From NCBI RefSeq assembly GCF_003952185.1, contig NZ_RXFS01000005.1:310001-374000 (forward strand): 64,000 nt of DNA, given 5' to 3'. Under the pieces are notes generated by a model, which was given only the letters and a program-made list of their open reading frames with translations, was not told the origin of the DNA and made no database searches. Shown here in pieces: positions 14,910-23,427 of the stretch (positions are counted from its first letter, which is position 1; every line of letters begins with the position of its first letter). Position numbers and translations under genes: made by a program. Source of the stretch: Variovorax sp. 679 (GTDB taxonomy: Bacteria; Pseudomonadota; Gammaproteobacteria; Burkholderiales; Burkholderiaceae_C).

Positions 14910-16303
14910 AGATCCTGCCGAACTCCCTCGAAACCGGCGGCGGTGCCGTTGCCGTCACCATCGACATCCCCGCGCTGATCGACAGCCACCCCGTCAGCGC
15001 GTTCCAGAAGTGGATCCTGCTGCTGGTCGGCTGCGCGGTCGTCATGGACGGCTTCGACGTGCAGGCCATGGGCTTCGTCGCACCCGCCATCGTGCAGGCC
15101 TGGGGCATCGAGAAAGCCGCGCTGGGCCCGGTGTTCGGCGCGGGCCTGCTCGGCATGCTGGTCGGCTCGCTGGTGCTGAGCATCTGCGCCGACCGCATCG
15201 GAAGGCGCCCCGTGCTGCTCGGCGCCACGGTGTTCTTCGCCCTGTGCATGCTGGCCACCGTCTTCGTGCACACGCTCGACCAGCTGCTCGCGATGCGCTT
15301 CATCACCGGCATGGGTCTGGGCGGCATCATGGCCAACGCCAGTGCGCTGGCCAGCGAGTACAGCCCGCAGCGCCGGCGCGTCACGCTGATGATGTGGGTG
15401 TCGTGCGGCTTCACGGGCGGCGCGGTGCTGGGCGGGCTGATCTCGGCGTTGCTCATTCCCTGGGGCGGATGGCAGGCGGTGTTCGTCTTCGGCGGCGTGG
15501 TGCCGCTGCTGATCGCCGCGCTCATGTGGCGCTACATGCCCGAGTCGATGCAGTTCCTCGTGCTGCGGGGGCGTGCGCTCGACCGCGTGCAGCAATGGCT
15601 GGGCCGCATCGCGCCCGGTGTGCGCACCGGTCCCGGAACCCGCTACGTGGTGCACGAGGCGAAGCAGGACGGTGCGCCGGTGGTGGAGCTGTTCCGCGCG
15701 GGGCGCGGGCCGGCCACGCTGCTGCTGTGGGGCATCAACTTCATGAACCTGCTCAACCTGTTCTTCCTGGCGAACTGGTTGCCGACCATCGCCGCCGGGG
15801 CGGGCTACAGCGCGGGCACGGCCGTGCTCGTGGGTACGTTGCTGCAGGTGGGCGGCGTGGTGGGCACGGTGGCGATGGGGCCGCTGATCGACCGTGTCGG
15901 TTTCTATCGCGTGCTGGTGCCGGTCTTCGGCGTGGCGGCAGCGGCCATTGCCGTCATCGGCCAGCCGGCGTTGCCGCTGATGCTGCTGCTTGCGGTGGTC
16001 TCGGTCAGCGGCTTCTGCGTGGTCGGCGCGCAGCCCGCGCTCATCGCGCTGGCCTCGGGCGTGTACCCGACGACGGTGCGAGCCACCGGCATGGGCTGGA
16101 GCCTGGGCATCGGCCGCGCGGGTTCCATCGCGGGGCCGGTGCTGGCGGGCTGGCTCATCGGGCTGCACTGGACGAACAGCGCGCTCTTCATCGCGGCGGC
16201 GGTGCCGGCGCTGCTGTCGTGCGCCATGGTGCTGTGCATGGGACGGCTCGAATTCACGGGCGCCACCGTGCGTCCTGCAACATCTTCCGGAGAAAGCAAA
16301 TGA
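14906..16303 (+). CDS. AAHS-type MFS transporter of aromatic acids
   Basis: A 465-residue, 12-helix MFS permease with aromatic acid:H+ symporter features: VVMDGFDVQAMGF in helix 1 (the DGFD motif of PcaK/BenK), DRIGRRPVL in the 2-3 loop, and PQRRR after helix 4. Start is taken as GTG 14906, which overlaps the previous stop as GTGA. It likely imports the hydroxybenzoate substrate of this operon. A second AAHS transporter lies 0.5 kb downstream, an unusual doubling. Confidence 0.88.
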   Translation: MKILPNSLETGGGAVAVTIDIPALIDSHPVSAFQKWILLLVGCAVVMDGFDVQAMGFVAPAIVQAWGIEKAALGPVFGAGLLGMLVGSLVLSICADRIGRRPVLLGATVFFALCMLATVFVHTLDQLLAMRFITGMGLGGIMANASALASEYSPQRRRVTLMMWVSCGFTGGAVLGGLISALLIPWGGWQAVFVFGGVVPLLIAALMWRYMPESMQFLVLRGRALDRVQQWLGRIAPGVRTGPGTRYVVHEAKQDGAPVVELFRAGRGPATLLLWGINFMNLLNLFFLANWLPTIAAGAGYSAGTAVLVGTLLQVGGVVGTVAMGPLIDRVGFYRVLVPVFGVAAAAIAVIGQPALPLMLLLAVVSVSGFCVVGAQPALIALASGVYPTTVRATGMGWSLGIGRAGSIAGPVLAGWLIGLHWTNSALFIAAAVPALLSCAMVLCMGRLEFTGATVRPATSSGESK

Positions 16304-16713
16304 CGAGAACGAGCGACAGTGGGCGCGGCCTGGTCCTGGCCGGGCGCGTGCTGATGGCTGCGATCTTCCTCGTGGCGGGCGTGCGCAAGCTTCTGACCTA
16401 CGGCGCGACGCTCGGCTACTTCGCCAAGCTCGGTATCCCGCTGCCCGACGTGGTGCTGCCGCTGACCATCGCGCTCGAAGTCGGCGGCGGCCTGTTGCTG
16501 ATCGCCGGCTGGCGCGTGCAATGGGTGGCCGGCGCGCTGGCCCTGTTCACGCTGGCCACGGGTTTTACCGCGCACGCGTTCTGGGCGGCCGACGCGGCGC
16601 AGTTCAACGGGCAGCTCAACAATTTCCTGAAGAACGTGGCCATGGCCGGTGGCTTCCTCGTGCTGATCGCCCACGCCTCGGCGGCCGGGCGCAAGGCAGG
16701 CCCCGGAGGCTGA
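16300..16713 (+). CDS. DoxX family small membrane protein
   Basis: A 137-residue protein with four predicted membrane helices and the DoxX signature: RVLMAAIFLVAGVRKLLTY, then LEVGGGLLLIAG. DoxX proteins are often linked to quinone or thiol redox chemistry, and their exact activity is generally unclear. It overlaps the upstream MFS gene by ATGA and so belongs to the operon. It may support the redox load of the monooxygenase pathway, which is inference. Confidence 0.8.
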   Translation: MTRTSDSGRGLVLAGRVLMAAIFLVAGVRKLLTYGATLGYFAKLGIPLPDVVLPLTIALEVGGGLLLIAGWRVQWVAGALALFTLATGFTAHAFWAADAAQFNGQLNNFLKNVAMAGGFLVLIAHASAAGRKAGPGG

Positions 16714-16809
16714 GCGGAAAACTCCTTTCCGCTCCTGTCGTTGAACCGGTCCCGGGCCGGCGGGACACTCGCGCCCATCGCAAACCAGCGATGGAGACAA
16801 AAGAAACCC

Positions 16810-18168
16810 ATGACCGACACAGGTTCAATCGCCACGCGCCGCACCGTCGACGTGCAGTGGCTCATCAACACCCGCCCACTGTCGCCCTACCAGTGGGGCA
16901 TCGTGGCGATGTGCTTCCTGATCGTGCTGCTCGACGGCCTCGACACCGCTGCCATGGGCTTCATCGCACCGGCGCTCGTACGCGACTGGGGCGTGCCCAG
17001 CGCCTCGCTGGGCCCGGTGATGAGCGCCGCGCTGGCCGGCATGATCTTCGGCGCGCTGGGCTCGGGGCCGCTGGCCGACCGCTTCGGGCGCAAGGCGGTG
17101 CTGTGCATGTCGGTGGCGGTGTTCGGAGGTTTCTCGCTGTGGTCGGCCTTCGCGACCGGCATCGACCAGCTCGTGGTGCTGCGCTTCCTGACCGGGATCG
17201 GGCTGGGGGCGGGCATGCCGAACGCGACCACGCTGCTGTCGGAGTACACGCCCGAGAAGGTCAAGTCGCTGCTGGTGACGACGATGTTCTGCGGCTTCAA
17301 CCTGGGCATGGCCGGCAGCGGCTTTCTCTCGGCCGCGATCATTCCGCACTGGGGATGGCACAGCCTGCTGCTGATCGGCGGCATCGTGCCGGTGCTGCTG
17401 CTGCCCGTGCTGCTGTTCTGGCTGCCGGAGTCGGCGCGCTTCATGGTGGTTCGGGGGCAGCCCGTCGAGCGCATCCGCAAGGTGCTGCAGCCGGTGGCGC
17501 GCGAATCGCTGGCGGGCGTCGAGCAGTTCACCATTCCTGGCCAGCAGGCCGGCGGCAAGGGGCCGCGCGGCCCGGTGCTGGCGCGCATGTTCGCGGGCGG
17601 CCTCGGCCCGGGAACGCTGCTGCTGTGGGGCACCAATTTCATGGGGCTGATCATCATCTACCTGCTCACGAGCTGGCTGCCGACGCTGATGCGCGAGAGT
17701 GGCGCATCGATGACGCAGTCGGCCGTGGTGGGCGCGCTGTTCCAGTTCGGCGGGGTGCTGAGCGCGGTGGGCGTGGGTTGGGCAATGGACCGCGGCAACC
17801 CGCACAAGGTGATCGGCATCTGCTACCTGCTGGCCGGGGTGCTCGCCGTGGCGGTGGGCCACAGCATGGGCAGCGGGCTGGCGCTCGTGCTGCTGGTGCT
17901 GTTCGCGGGCATGTGCATCAACGGCGCGCAGTCGGCGATGCCCTCGCTGGCGGCGCGCTACTACCCGACCCATGTGCGGGCGACGGGCGTATCGTGGATG
18001 CTCGGCATCGGGCGCTTCGGCGCGGTGCTGGGCGCCTGGCTCGGGGCGGTGCTGCTGGGCCTTGGCTGGAACTTCGAGCAGGTGCTGACGGTGCTGATCG
18101 TGCCCGCGGTGCTGGCGATGACCGGCGTCTTCATCAAGGGCCGTATCAGTCATACAGACGCTTCATGA
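16810..18168 (+). CDS. Second AAHS-type MFS transporter
   Basis: A 452-residue, 12-helix MFS permease with the AAHS motif VLLDGLDTAAMGFIAPAL in helix 1, DRFGRKAVL in the 2-3 loop, and a LPESARFMVVRGQP loop after helix 6. It resembles 4-hydroxybenzoate/benzoate carriers. Start ATG 16810 follows a 96-base gap containing GGAGACAAAAG as the ribosome site. The two transporters differ in sequence, so they are not a recent duplication; one may carry a different aromatic acid or act in efflux. Confidence 0.87.
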   Translation: MTDTGSIATRRTVDVQWLINTRPLSPYQWGIVAMCFLIVLLDGLDTAAMGFIAPALVRDWGVPSASLGPVMSAALAGMIFGALGSGPLADRFGRKAVLCMSVAVFGGFSLWSAFATGIDQLVVLRFLTGIGLGAGMPNATTLLSEYTPEKVKSLLVTTMFCGFNLGMAGSGFLSAAIIPHWGWHSLLLIGGIVPVLLLPVLLFWLPESARFMVVRGQPVERIRKVLQPVARESLAGVEQFTIPGQQAGGKGPRGPVLARMFAGGLGPGTLLLWGTNFMGLIIIYLLTSWLPTLMRESGASMTQSAVVGALFQFGGVLSAVGVGWAMDRGNPHKVIGICYLLAGVLAVAVGHSMGSGLALVLLVLFAGMCINGAQSAMPSLAARYYPTHVRATGVSWMLGIGRFGAVLGAWLGAVLLGLGWNFEQVLTVLIVPAVLAMTGVFIKGRISHTDAS

Positions 18169-18190
18169 ACATTCGAGAGACAGGAAAGCC

Positions 18191-19258
18191 ATGACCACAC
18201 CATCGTTCGTCTACAACAGCGTGCCCCAGCGGGTGGTCTTCGGCACCGGTTCGCTGCAGCACCTGGCCCGCGAGATCGATGCGCTCGGCGCGCGCCGGGC
18301 ATTGGTGCTGTCCACGCCCGAGCAGCGTCCGCAGGCCGAGCGCGTGGCCGACATGCTGGGCGCGCACGCGGCCGGCGTGTTCGACCGCGCCGTGATGCAC
18401 GTGCCGATCGAGACAGCGCGCGAGGCGAGGGAAGTGGCTGCGCGGCTGGGCGCCGACTGCGCCGTGGCCATCGGCGGCGGCTCCACCACCGGGCTGGGCA
18501 AGGCGATCGCACTGGATTCGGGCCTGCCTATCCTCGCCATTCCGACCACCTACGCGGGCTCCGAGATGACGCCGATCTACGGCATCACCGAAGCCGGCAT
18601 GAAGAAGACGGGCAAGGACTTCAAGGTGCTTCCGCGCACCGTGATCTACGACCCGGAGCTGTCGCTGGGCCTGCCCGTGGGCATGAGCGTGACCAGCGGC
18701 ATCAACGCCATCGCGCATGCGGCCGAGGGGCTCTACGCGGTCGATGCGAACCCGATCATGGACCTGATGGCGCAGGAGGGCATCGCCGCGCTGGGCCGTG
18801 CGCTGCCGGCCATCCGCGCCACGCCCAAGGATCCGGATGCGCGCAGCGACGCGCTCTACGGTGCATGGCTGTGCGGCACGGTACTCGGCAACGTCGGCAT
18901 GGCGCTGCACCACAAGCTGTGCCACACGCTGGGCGGCAGCTTCAACCTGCCGCATGCCGAGACACACACCATCGTGCTGCCGCATGCGCTGGCTTACAAC
19001 GCCGAAGCGGCGTCGCAGGCCATGGCGCGCATCGTGAAGGCGCTGGGGGGGAGCGGCAGTGCCGCGCAGGCCGTGTACGACCTCGCGCGCGACAACGGTG
19101 CGCCGGTCGCGCTGCGCGACATCGGCATGAAGGAGTCCGACCTCGACCTGGCCTGCGAGCACGCGCTCAAGAACCAGTACCCCAATCCGCGCCCGCTGGA
19201 GCGCGCGGCGATCCGCGCCTTGCTGCAGAACGCCTGGGAGGGCGCGCGGCCCTCCTGA
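18191..19258 (+). CDS. Maleylacetate reductase
   Basis: A 355-residue iron-alcohol-dehydrogenase-superfamily enzyme of the maleylacetate reductase type. It reduces maleylacetate to 3-oxoadipate with NAD(P)H, the last peripheral step of the hydroxyquinol/resorcinol pathway. Seen are FGTGSL at the N-terminus, the nucleotide-binding GGGSTTGLGKAIA, PTTYAGSEMTPIYGIT, HHKLCHTLGG and HAETHTIVLPH. It is the last gene of the MarR-controlled operon. The dioxygenase that would make its substrate is not in this operon but at 28578-29411. GGAAAG precedes the ATG. Confidence 0.93.
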   Translation: MTTPSFVYNSVPQRVVFGTGSLQHLAREIDALGARRALVLSTPEQRPQAERVADMLGAHAAGVFDRAVMHVPIETAREAREVAARLGADCAVAIGGGSTTGLGKAIALDSGLPILAIPTTYAGSEMTPIYGITEAGMKKTGKDFKVLPRTVIYDPELSLGLPVGMSVTSGINAIAHAAEGLYAVDANPIMDLMAQEGIAALGRALPAIRATPKDPDARSDALYGAWLCGTVLGNVGMALHHKLCHTLGGSFNLPHAETHTIVLPHALAYNAEAASQAMARIVKALGGSGSAAQAVYDLARDNGAPVALRDIGMKESDLDLACEHALKNQYPNPRPLERAAIRALLQNAWEGARPS

Positions 19259-19276
19259 GTTGCAGCCGATGCGTCG

Positions 19277-19657
19277 TCAGGGCTTCGCCGTGGTCTGCAG
19301 GCCGGCTTGCCGCGTGAACGAGACGCTGGGCTTCTTGTAGGCGGCGGGCACTTCGTCGCGATAGAAGGCGCGGCGGTCCAGGCTTTGCAGTGGGTTGTTC
19401 GCGGCGGCCACGGCCTGCTCGCGCACGGTGGCGCGGTCGAGTGTGGACTTGAAGGCCACGGCGCCTTCGGCGGTGGTGTCCGAATAGGGATTGCCTTCGC
19501 GCACGGCGGCGACGGCTTCGGCATTCACATCTGCGCGGCTGGCGGACGAGGTGATGGCATGCACGCCGTCATAGGCTTCGGCGTGCGCGGCGGCGGCGCC
19601 CAGCAGGGCGAAGGCTGCGGCGAAAGCGGAAGAGGCGATTCGTTGCCTGGTGTTCAT
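19277..19657 (-). CDS. Small secreted DUF4148-like repeat protein (copy 1)
   Basis: A 126-residue protein with a Sec signal peptide (MNTRQRIASSAFAAAF, cleavage near AAHA|EAYDG). The mature part has two degenerate copies, about 34 residues apart, of the pattern RAxVxAEAVAA (RADVNAEAVAAVREGNPY and RATVREQAVAAANNP). This is the DUF4148-like family of short periplasmic proteins common in Comamonadaceae, with no known function. A paralogue lies immediately upstream on the same strand, and both share conserved promoter DNA with a Crp-like palindrome 88 bp before the ATG. The 3' end is convergent with maleylacetate reductase. Confidence 0.8.
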   Translation of the reverse strand: MNTRQRIASSAFAAAFALLGAAAAHAEAYDGVHAITSSASRADVNAEAVAAVREGNPYSDTTAEGAVAFKSTLDRATVREQAVAAANNPLQSLDRRAFYRDEVPAAYKKPSVSFTRQAGLQTTAKP

Positions 19658-19744
19658 TGCGGGAGTCCCTTTGGTTCGCTGTGTGGGCGGCGGTCATTCG
19701 TCGTTGCCACGGCATGCAGTGTCGAACTGTGGTGCGATGAGCGC

Positions 19745-19760
19745 TGTGCGTTTGCGCACC
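19745..19760 (-). promoter_or_regulatory. Crp/Fnr-like operator A
   Basis: TGTGCGTTTGCGCACC, a TGTGC-N6-GCAC palindrome related to the Crp consensus TGTGA-N6-TCACA. Its first base is 88 bp upstream of the DUF4148-like copy 1 start (19657), the same spacing as at two other genes here. A Crp-family gene sits 2.4 kb away. Confidence 0.6.
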
Positions 19761-19804
19761 GCTTCGGGCAATCAGCCGAGTCGCTGCCGATGCATATGCA
19801 CAAG

Positions 19805-19837
19805 AAAAAACCGGCCCCTGCTTTCGCAAGAGCCGGC
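19805..19837 (-). terminator. Rho-independent terminator after DUF4148-like copy 2
   Basis: On the minus strand a CCGGC/GCCGG stem (plus-strand 19811-19815 and 19832-19836) is followed by six T residues (plus-strand A-run 19805-19810). The loop contains a small internal GAAA-capped pairing. It lies 45 bases past the stop of the 19882-20268 gene. Confidence 0.65.
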
Positions 19838-19881
19838 TTTGGCGTTGACGCTCGCCGAGCGAGACGGAGCCTGCGCGCCGA

Positions 19882-20268
19882 TTACAGCGGCAGCGCGTCG
19901 CCACGGGCAGCGGCGCGGGCTGCGGCACGCACAGTGGCACGGTCGCCCGTGCTGGCCACCATCGGGGCCACGCCCGACGAAGCGCCTTCGGCGTAGGGGT
20001 TGTCGTTGTGCGCGGCTGCTACGGCTTCAGCGCGGACCGCGGCGCGGGTGGTCGACGAGGCGATCACCGCGGCGGGGCCGGCGTTGGCGCCCTCGGCATA
20101 GGGGTTGTCGTTGCGCGCGGCGGCGACGGCCTCGGCGCGCACGTCGGCGCGGCTGGCGGACGAGGTGATCGAATGCACGCCTTCATAGGTTTCGGCGTGT
20201 ACCGCGCCCGCGGCGCCCAGCATGGCGAATGCGATGGCGGAAAGAGCGATGCGTTGCTTGGTGTTCAT
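19882..20268 (-). CDS. Small secreted DUF4148-like repeat protein (copy 2)
   Basis: A 128-residue paralogue of the adjacent gene, with a Sec signal peptide (MNTKQRIALSAIAFAMLG, cleavage near VHA|ETYEG). The mature protein is essentially three copies of a 35-residue unit beginning at Arg40, Arg75 and Arg110 (RADVRAEAVAAARNDNPYAE and so on), the first two nearly identical in protein and DNA. ATG 20268 is chosen over an upstream in-frame ATG because the signal peptide begins here. The function is unknown. The promoter region is strongly conserved with copy 1, including the operator at -88, so the duplication carried its regulatory DNA. Confidence 0.8.
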   Translation of the reverse strand: MNTKQRIALSAIAFAMLGAAGAVHAETYEGVHSITSSASRADVRAEAVAAARNDNPYAEGANAGPAAVIASSTTRAAVRAEAVAAAHNDNPYAEGASSGVAPMVASTGDRATVRAAARAAARGDALPL

Positions 20269-20355
20269 GATGCGAGTCCCTTCGACTGTCGGTGTGGGCG
20301 GCGGACATTCGTCGTTGCCACGGGATGCAGTGTGAAACTGCATCGCGCTTGGCGC

Positions 20356-20371
20356 TGTGCGTTTGCGCACC
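20356..20371 (-). promoter_or_regulatory. Crp/Fnr-like operator B
   Basis: TGTGCGTTTGCGCACC, identical to operator A, begins exactly 88 bp upstream of the DUF4148-like copy 2 ATG (20268) and sits just before the end of the cyclase gene. The duplicated promoter retains it unchanged although surrounding bases differ, which implies selection. Confidence 0.6.
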
Positions 20372-20382
20372 GCTTTCGGCAA

Positions 20383-22056
20383 TTACAGGGGGACGGTGCC
20401 GTGCGATGCGTAGAGCACGGCGAGCGGCTCCGAGCGACCGCGCACGTTGAGAGTCTCGGCCGTGCCCATGGTGTGCGCGACGCCCGCCTGCTCGGCCGCG
20501 AACAGCGAGACGACGAGGCGCGATGCGGCGGTCTTCGAATGGTCCTGCAGCCGGCTCGCGGTGTTGACCACCTCGCCGATGGCGGTGAAGGTCGTGGTTT
20601 CGAGATAACCCACTTCGCCCACCGCCGCGCGGCCCGCGTGCAGGCCCATGCCGAACTCCAGCCGCTGGCCGAACTGCGCCTCGAAGCCTTCGCTCCATGC
20701 GTCCATGCGTTCGGCGATCAGTTCGGTCGCGCGCAGCGCCTGCCTGCAGGCCGTGGGCAGGTCGCAGTCGAGGCCGAAGATCGCCATCACGCTGTCGCCG
20801 ATGAACTGGTTGGGCACACCGCCGCTCTCGCGCACGGCCGCGCCCACGGTGGCGAAGTAGCGGTCGAGCACGTAGGCCAGGTCGAAGGGCCATTGCCGCT
20901 CCGACAGGCCCGACCAGCGCCGCAGGTCGACGAACAGGATCGCCACGTCGCGCTCATGCCCGAAGCGGCCGACCGGCGCGGGCCGGCCCTCGTTGGGCAG
21001 CGGCGCGAACAGCGGCGTGACCTCGATGTCGCCGCGCGGGCGCAGTTGGCAGGCCAGGCGCACGTCCGATGGGGCCCGCACCCGTTCGAGCGTGCGTTGC
21101 TCGTCGCGCCCGGGTTCGCCGATGTGCCCGGCGGGGCCGGCCACGCGCACGCGGCAGGTGGAGCAGCGCGCGCGCCCGCCGCAGATCGACACATGGTCGA
21201 TGCCGTGCGAACGGCTCGCCTCCAGCACGCTCCAGCCGCGCGGCACCTGCACCGTGCGGTCGGGGTAGCGCAGCGCCACCGAAGGCAGCCGCGACCAGCG
21301 CGCGAAGCTGTTGCGGCCCCAGCGTGCCGCCAGCAGTGCGACCAGCGAGAGCCCGTAGAACCACTTGATGGCGTCCTCGGCCATGCCGAGCGCCTGGCCC
21401 TGTTCCGGCGTGGGCAGCGAGACGGGCGGCACGCCGCTCCACTGGAACTCGCGCCCCATCGACACGAAGCCCATCGCTGCCGTCAGCGGCAGCACCACCG
21501 CGACGGCCAGCAGCAGGTGGGAGAAGCGCCGCCATGCCGGCTGAGCCCGCAGCGCGAAGTGCAGGCCCAGGCAGCCGTGGGTCCATGCCGCCAGCATCAT
21601 CAGGAGCTGTGCGGCCGCGCCTTGCCAGTCCCACAGCCCCCAGACCACGCGCACATAGGAGCCCTCGATGCCGTAGGCCAGGTAAGCGCCGCGCATGGCG
21701 GTGAGGTGCTTGATCAGCAGCAGCGGCAGCACGAAGCCCAGCGCCACGCGCAGGCCTTCGAGCGGCGGCATGCGCAGGGTGCGCCGCTCCCACAGCGCGA
21801 CCACGGCCAGCGCCAGATGCACGGCGGCCGCGCCGTACAGCAGCACGGTGCCCGCGAGGCTGTGCCAGAACGCCTGCACGCCGCGCAGCACGGTCTCGGC
21901 GGCGGCAAACGAATAGATGCCCAGCGAATGATTGAGCAGGTGCGCCGTGACGTAGGCCATCAGCACCAGCCCGCTCGCCCAGCGGAGATTGCGCCGTGTC
22001 GGCGGTCTCAGCGAAAAAGGGGCTGCGGGAGCGGCTTGAGGGGAACGTCTTTCCAT
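20383..22056 (-). CDS. Membrane-anchored class III adenylate cyclase with 2Fe-2S ferredoxin domain
   Basis: A 557-residue three-part protein. Residues ~20-250 form about six membrane helices with several in-helix histidines (His39, His43, His80, His117, His160, His167), resembling an SdhC-like cytochrome b. Residues ~265-345 are a [2Fe-2S] ferredoxin with Cys292, Cys298, Cys301 and Cys336 (C-x5-C-x2-C...C). Residues ~365-557 are a class III cyclase with metal aspartates Asp377 (ILFVDLRRWSG) and Asp421 (FIGDSVMAIFG). The layout matches redox-regulated cyclases such as CyaC of Sinorhizobium meliloti. It probably converts quinone-pool or redox state into cAMP. A Crp-type receptor gene is divergent, 78 bp away. 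ATG 22056 is preferred over one at 22098. Confidence 0.85.
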   Translation of the reverse strand: MERRSPQAAPAAPFSLRPPTRRNLRWASGLVLMAYVTAHLLNHSLGIYSFAAAETVLRGVQAFWHSLAGTVLLYGAAAVHLALAVVALWERRTLRMPPLEGLRVALGFVLPLLLIKHLTAMRGAYLAYGIEGSYVRVVWGLWDWQGAAAQLLMMLAAWTHGCLGLHFALRAQPAWRRFSHLLLAVAVVLPLTAAMGFVSMGREFQWSGVPPVSLPTPEQGQALGMAEDAIKWFYGLSLVALLAARWGRNSFARWSRLPSVALRYPDRTVQVPRGWSVLEASRSHGIDHVSICGGRARCSTCRVRVAGPAGHIGEPGRDEQRTLERVRAPSDVRLACQLRPRGDIEVTPLFAPLPNEGRPAPVGRFGHERDVAILFVDLRRWSGLSERQWPFDLAYVLDRYFATVGAAVRESGGVPNQFIGDSVMAIFGLDCDLPTACRQALRATELIAERMDAWSEGFEAQFGQRLEFGMGLHAGRAAVGEVGYLETTTFTAIGEVVNTASRLQDHSKTAASRLVVSLFAAEQAGVAHTMGTAETLNVRGRSEPLAVLYASHGTVPL

Positions 22057-22134
22057 GAACGGGTTCGAAGCGGCACCCGAGCATAATCCGCCCGCCAATT
22101 CGCGCGCCTCTTCCCGTTGACCATCGACCCCGGC

Positions 22135-22854
22135 ATGGCCAAACCCGAATCCACCCCCCGCTCCAGCCTCGCGCTGCGCCAGATCGCGCTGCTCGAAGGC
22201 CTGTCAGACCAGCGTCTGGACCTGCTGGCCCAGCAATGCCTGTGGCACAGCGTGGAGGCCGGCAAGCCCCTGCTGCTGCGCGCCGAGCAGCAGGGCGAGG
22301 TGTTCCTGCTGGTCTCGGGACGGGTGCGGGTGACGACCTACTCGGCCAACGGCCGGCAGGTGACCTTCCGCGACTCCGAGGCCGGCGAGCACTTCGGCGA
22401 CATCGCCGCCATCGACGGCGGCCCGCGTTCCGCCGACGTCGTCACCCTCGAACCCAGCGTGGTCGCCAGCCTCGACCGGGCCGCCTTCATGGCCCTGCTG
22501 CGCGACGAGCCGCTGGTGGCCGAACGGGTGATGCTGCGGCTGGCGTCGCTGGTGCGGCAGCTGTCCGAGCGGGTGATCGACCTGAGCACCCTTGGCGTGC
22601 AGAACCGGCTGCATGCCGAGCTGCTGCGCCTGGCCCGCACCGCCGGCGTCGAGGGCAACCAGGCCCGGCTGGACCCGGCGCCCAAGCACGCGGCGCTGGC
22701 CAGCCAGATCAGTACGAATCGCGAGCAGGTCACCCGCGAGCTCAACGTGCTGGTGCGCGGCGGTGTGCTGCGCAAGGACGACAAGGCTCTCCTGGTCGCC
22801 GACGTGGCCCGCCTGGAGGCTATGGTCTCGCAGGTGCGCGGCGACGCCGGCTGA
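22135..22854 (+). CDS. Crp/Fnr family transcriptional regulator
   Basis: A 239-residue regulator with an N-terminal cyclic-nucleotide-binding beta-roll (GEVFLLVSGRVRV; a GEHFGDIAAIDGGPRSADV phosphate-binding-type segment) and a C-terminal winged helix. The recognition helix TNREQVTREL carries R-E-x3-R, matching the Arg180/Glu181/Arg185 positions of E. coli Crp rather than the E-x2-S-R of Fnr, so it should read a GTG-containing half site. No N-terminal Fe-S cysteines are present, so Fnr-type oxygen sensing is unlikely. The divergent cyclase gene and three TGTGC-N6-GCAC palindromes nearby suggest the ligand is cAMP and the targets are local. ATG 22135 is chosen; a TTG at 22117 is possible. Confidence 0.88.
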   Translation: MAKPESTPRSSLALRQIALLEGLSDQRLDLLAQQCLWHSVEAGKPLLLRAEQQGEVFLLVSGRVRVTTYSANGRQVTFRDSEAGEHFGDIAAIDGGPRSADVVTLEPSVVASLDRAAFMALLRDEPLVAERVMLRLASLVRQLSERVIDLSTLGVQNRLHAELLRLARTAGVEGNQARLDPAPKHAALASQISTNREQVTRELNVLVRGGVLRKDDKALLVADVARLEAMVSQVRGDAG

Positions 22855-22866
22855 GCCGCCAAGCGA

Positions 22867-23340
22867 TCAGTTCCAGCGGCCCTTGGTGCCGCCGATGGAG
22901 AAGCGGCCGGCGCCCAGCAGCACCACGGTCAGCGCGCCGAACAGGTACAGGCCCTGCAGTTCCAGCGCCCAGCCGCCCTGCTTGGTCATCGCGAACAGGT
23001 CGGCCATGTGCACGAGGCCGAAGGCCACCAGCATGTTGATGACGACCACGCCCGCAGCGGCGCGGGTGTAGATGCCTGCGATCATCAGCAGCGGGGCGAC
23101 GATCTCGCCGACGTACACCAGGTAGGCGATTCCGCCCGGCAGCCCGGACTTGGCCAGCATGCCGGCAATGAAGCCCACGCCGGCCGACAGCTTGAAGATG
23201 CCGTGCAGCAGCACCAGGAAGCCGATCGTCACTCGGATCAGCAGCTTGCCGGAGTCGTCCAGCGTGGCGGGGGAGAGGGCGGACAGCGGCGATGCGATCG
23301 GCGCACGCGGGGTGTTGGCGGCGGTGGCCTGGGTGTTCAT
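22867..23340 (-). CDS. DoxX family membrane protein, candidate Crp-regulated gene
   Basis: A 157-residue DoxX protein with four membrane helices (IRVTIGFLVLLHGIFKL; GIAYLVYVGEIVAPLLMIAG and others) after a ~45-residue polar N-terminus. It ends 12 bases from the convergent Crp-family gene. The Crp-like palindrome begins 88 bp upstream of its ATG (23340), in DNA otherwise unlike the DUF4148 promoters. DoxX relatives are tied to quinone/thiol redox, which would fit control by a redox-sensing cyclase; that link is inference. Confidence 0.83.
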   Translation of the reverse strand: MNTQATAANTPRAPIASPLSALSPATLDDSGKLLIRVTIGFLVLLHGIFKLSAGVGFIAGMLAKSGLPGGIAYLVYVGEIVAPLLMIAGIYTRAAAGVVVINMLVAFGLVHMADLFAMTKQGGWALELQGLYLFGALTVVLLGAGRFSIGGTKGRWN

Positions 23341-23427
23341 GGCGGATCCTTGCTGATGGAAAACGGTGGGTCCGCCGCGGAATGCGACGGTTGCGGTTCC
23401 AGTGTGCGGGGCTGCGAAAAGCCGGGA

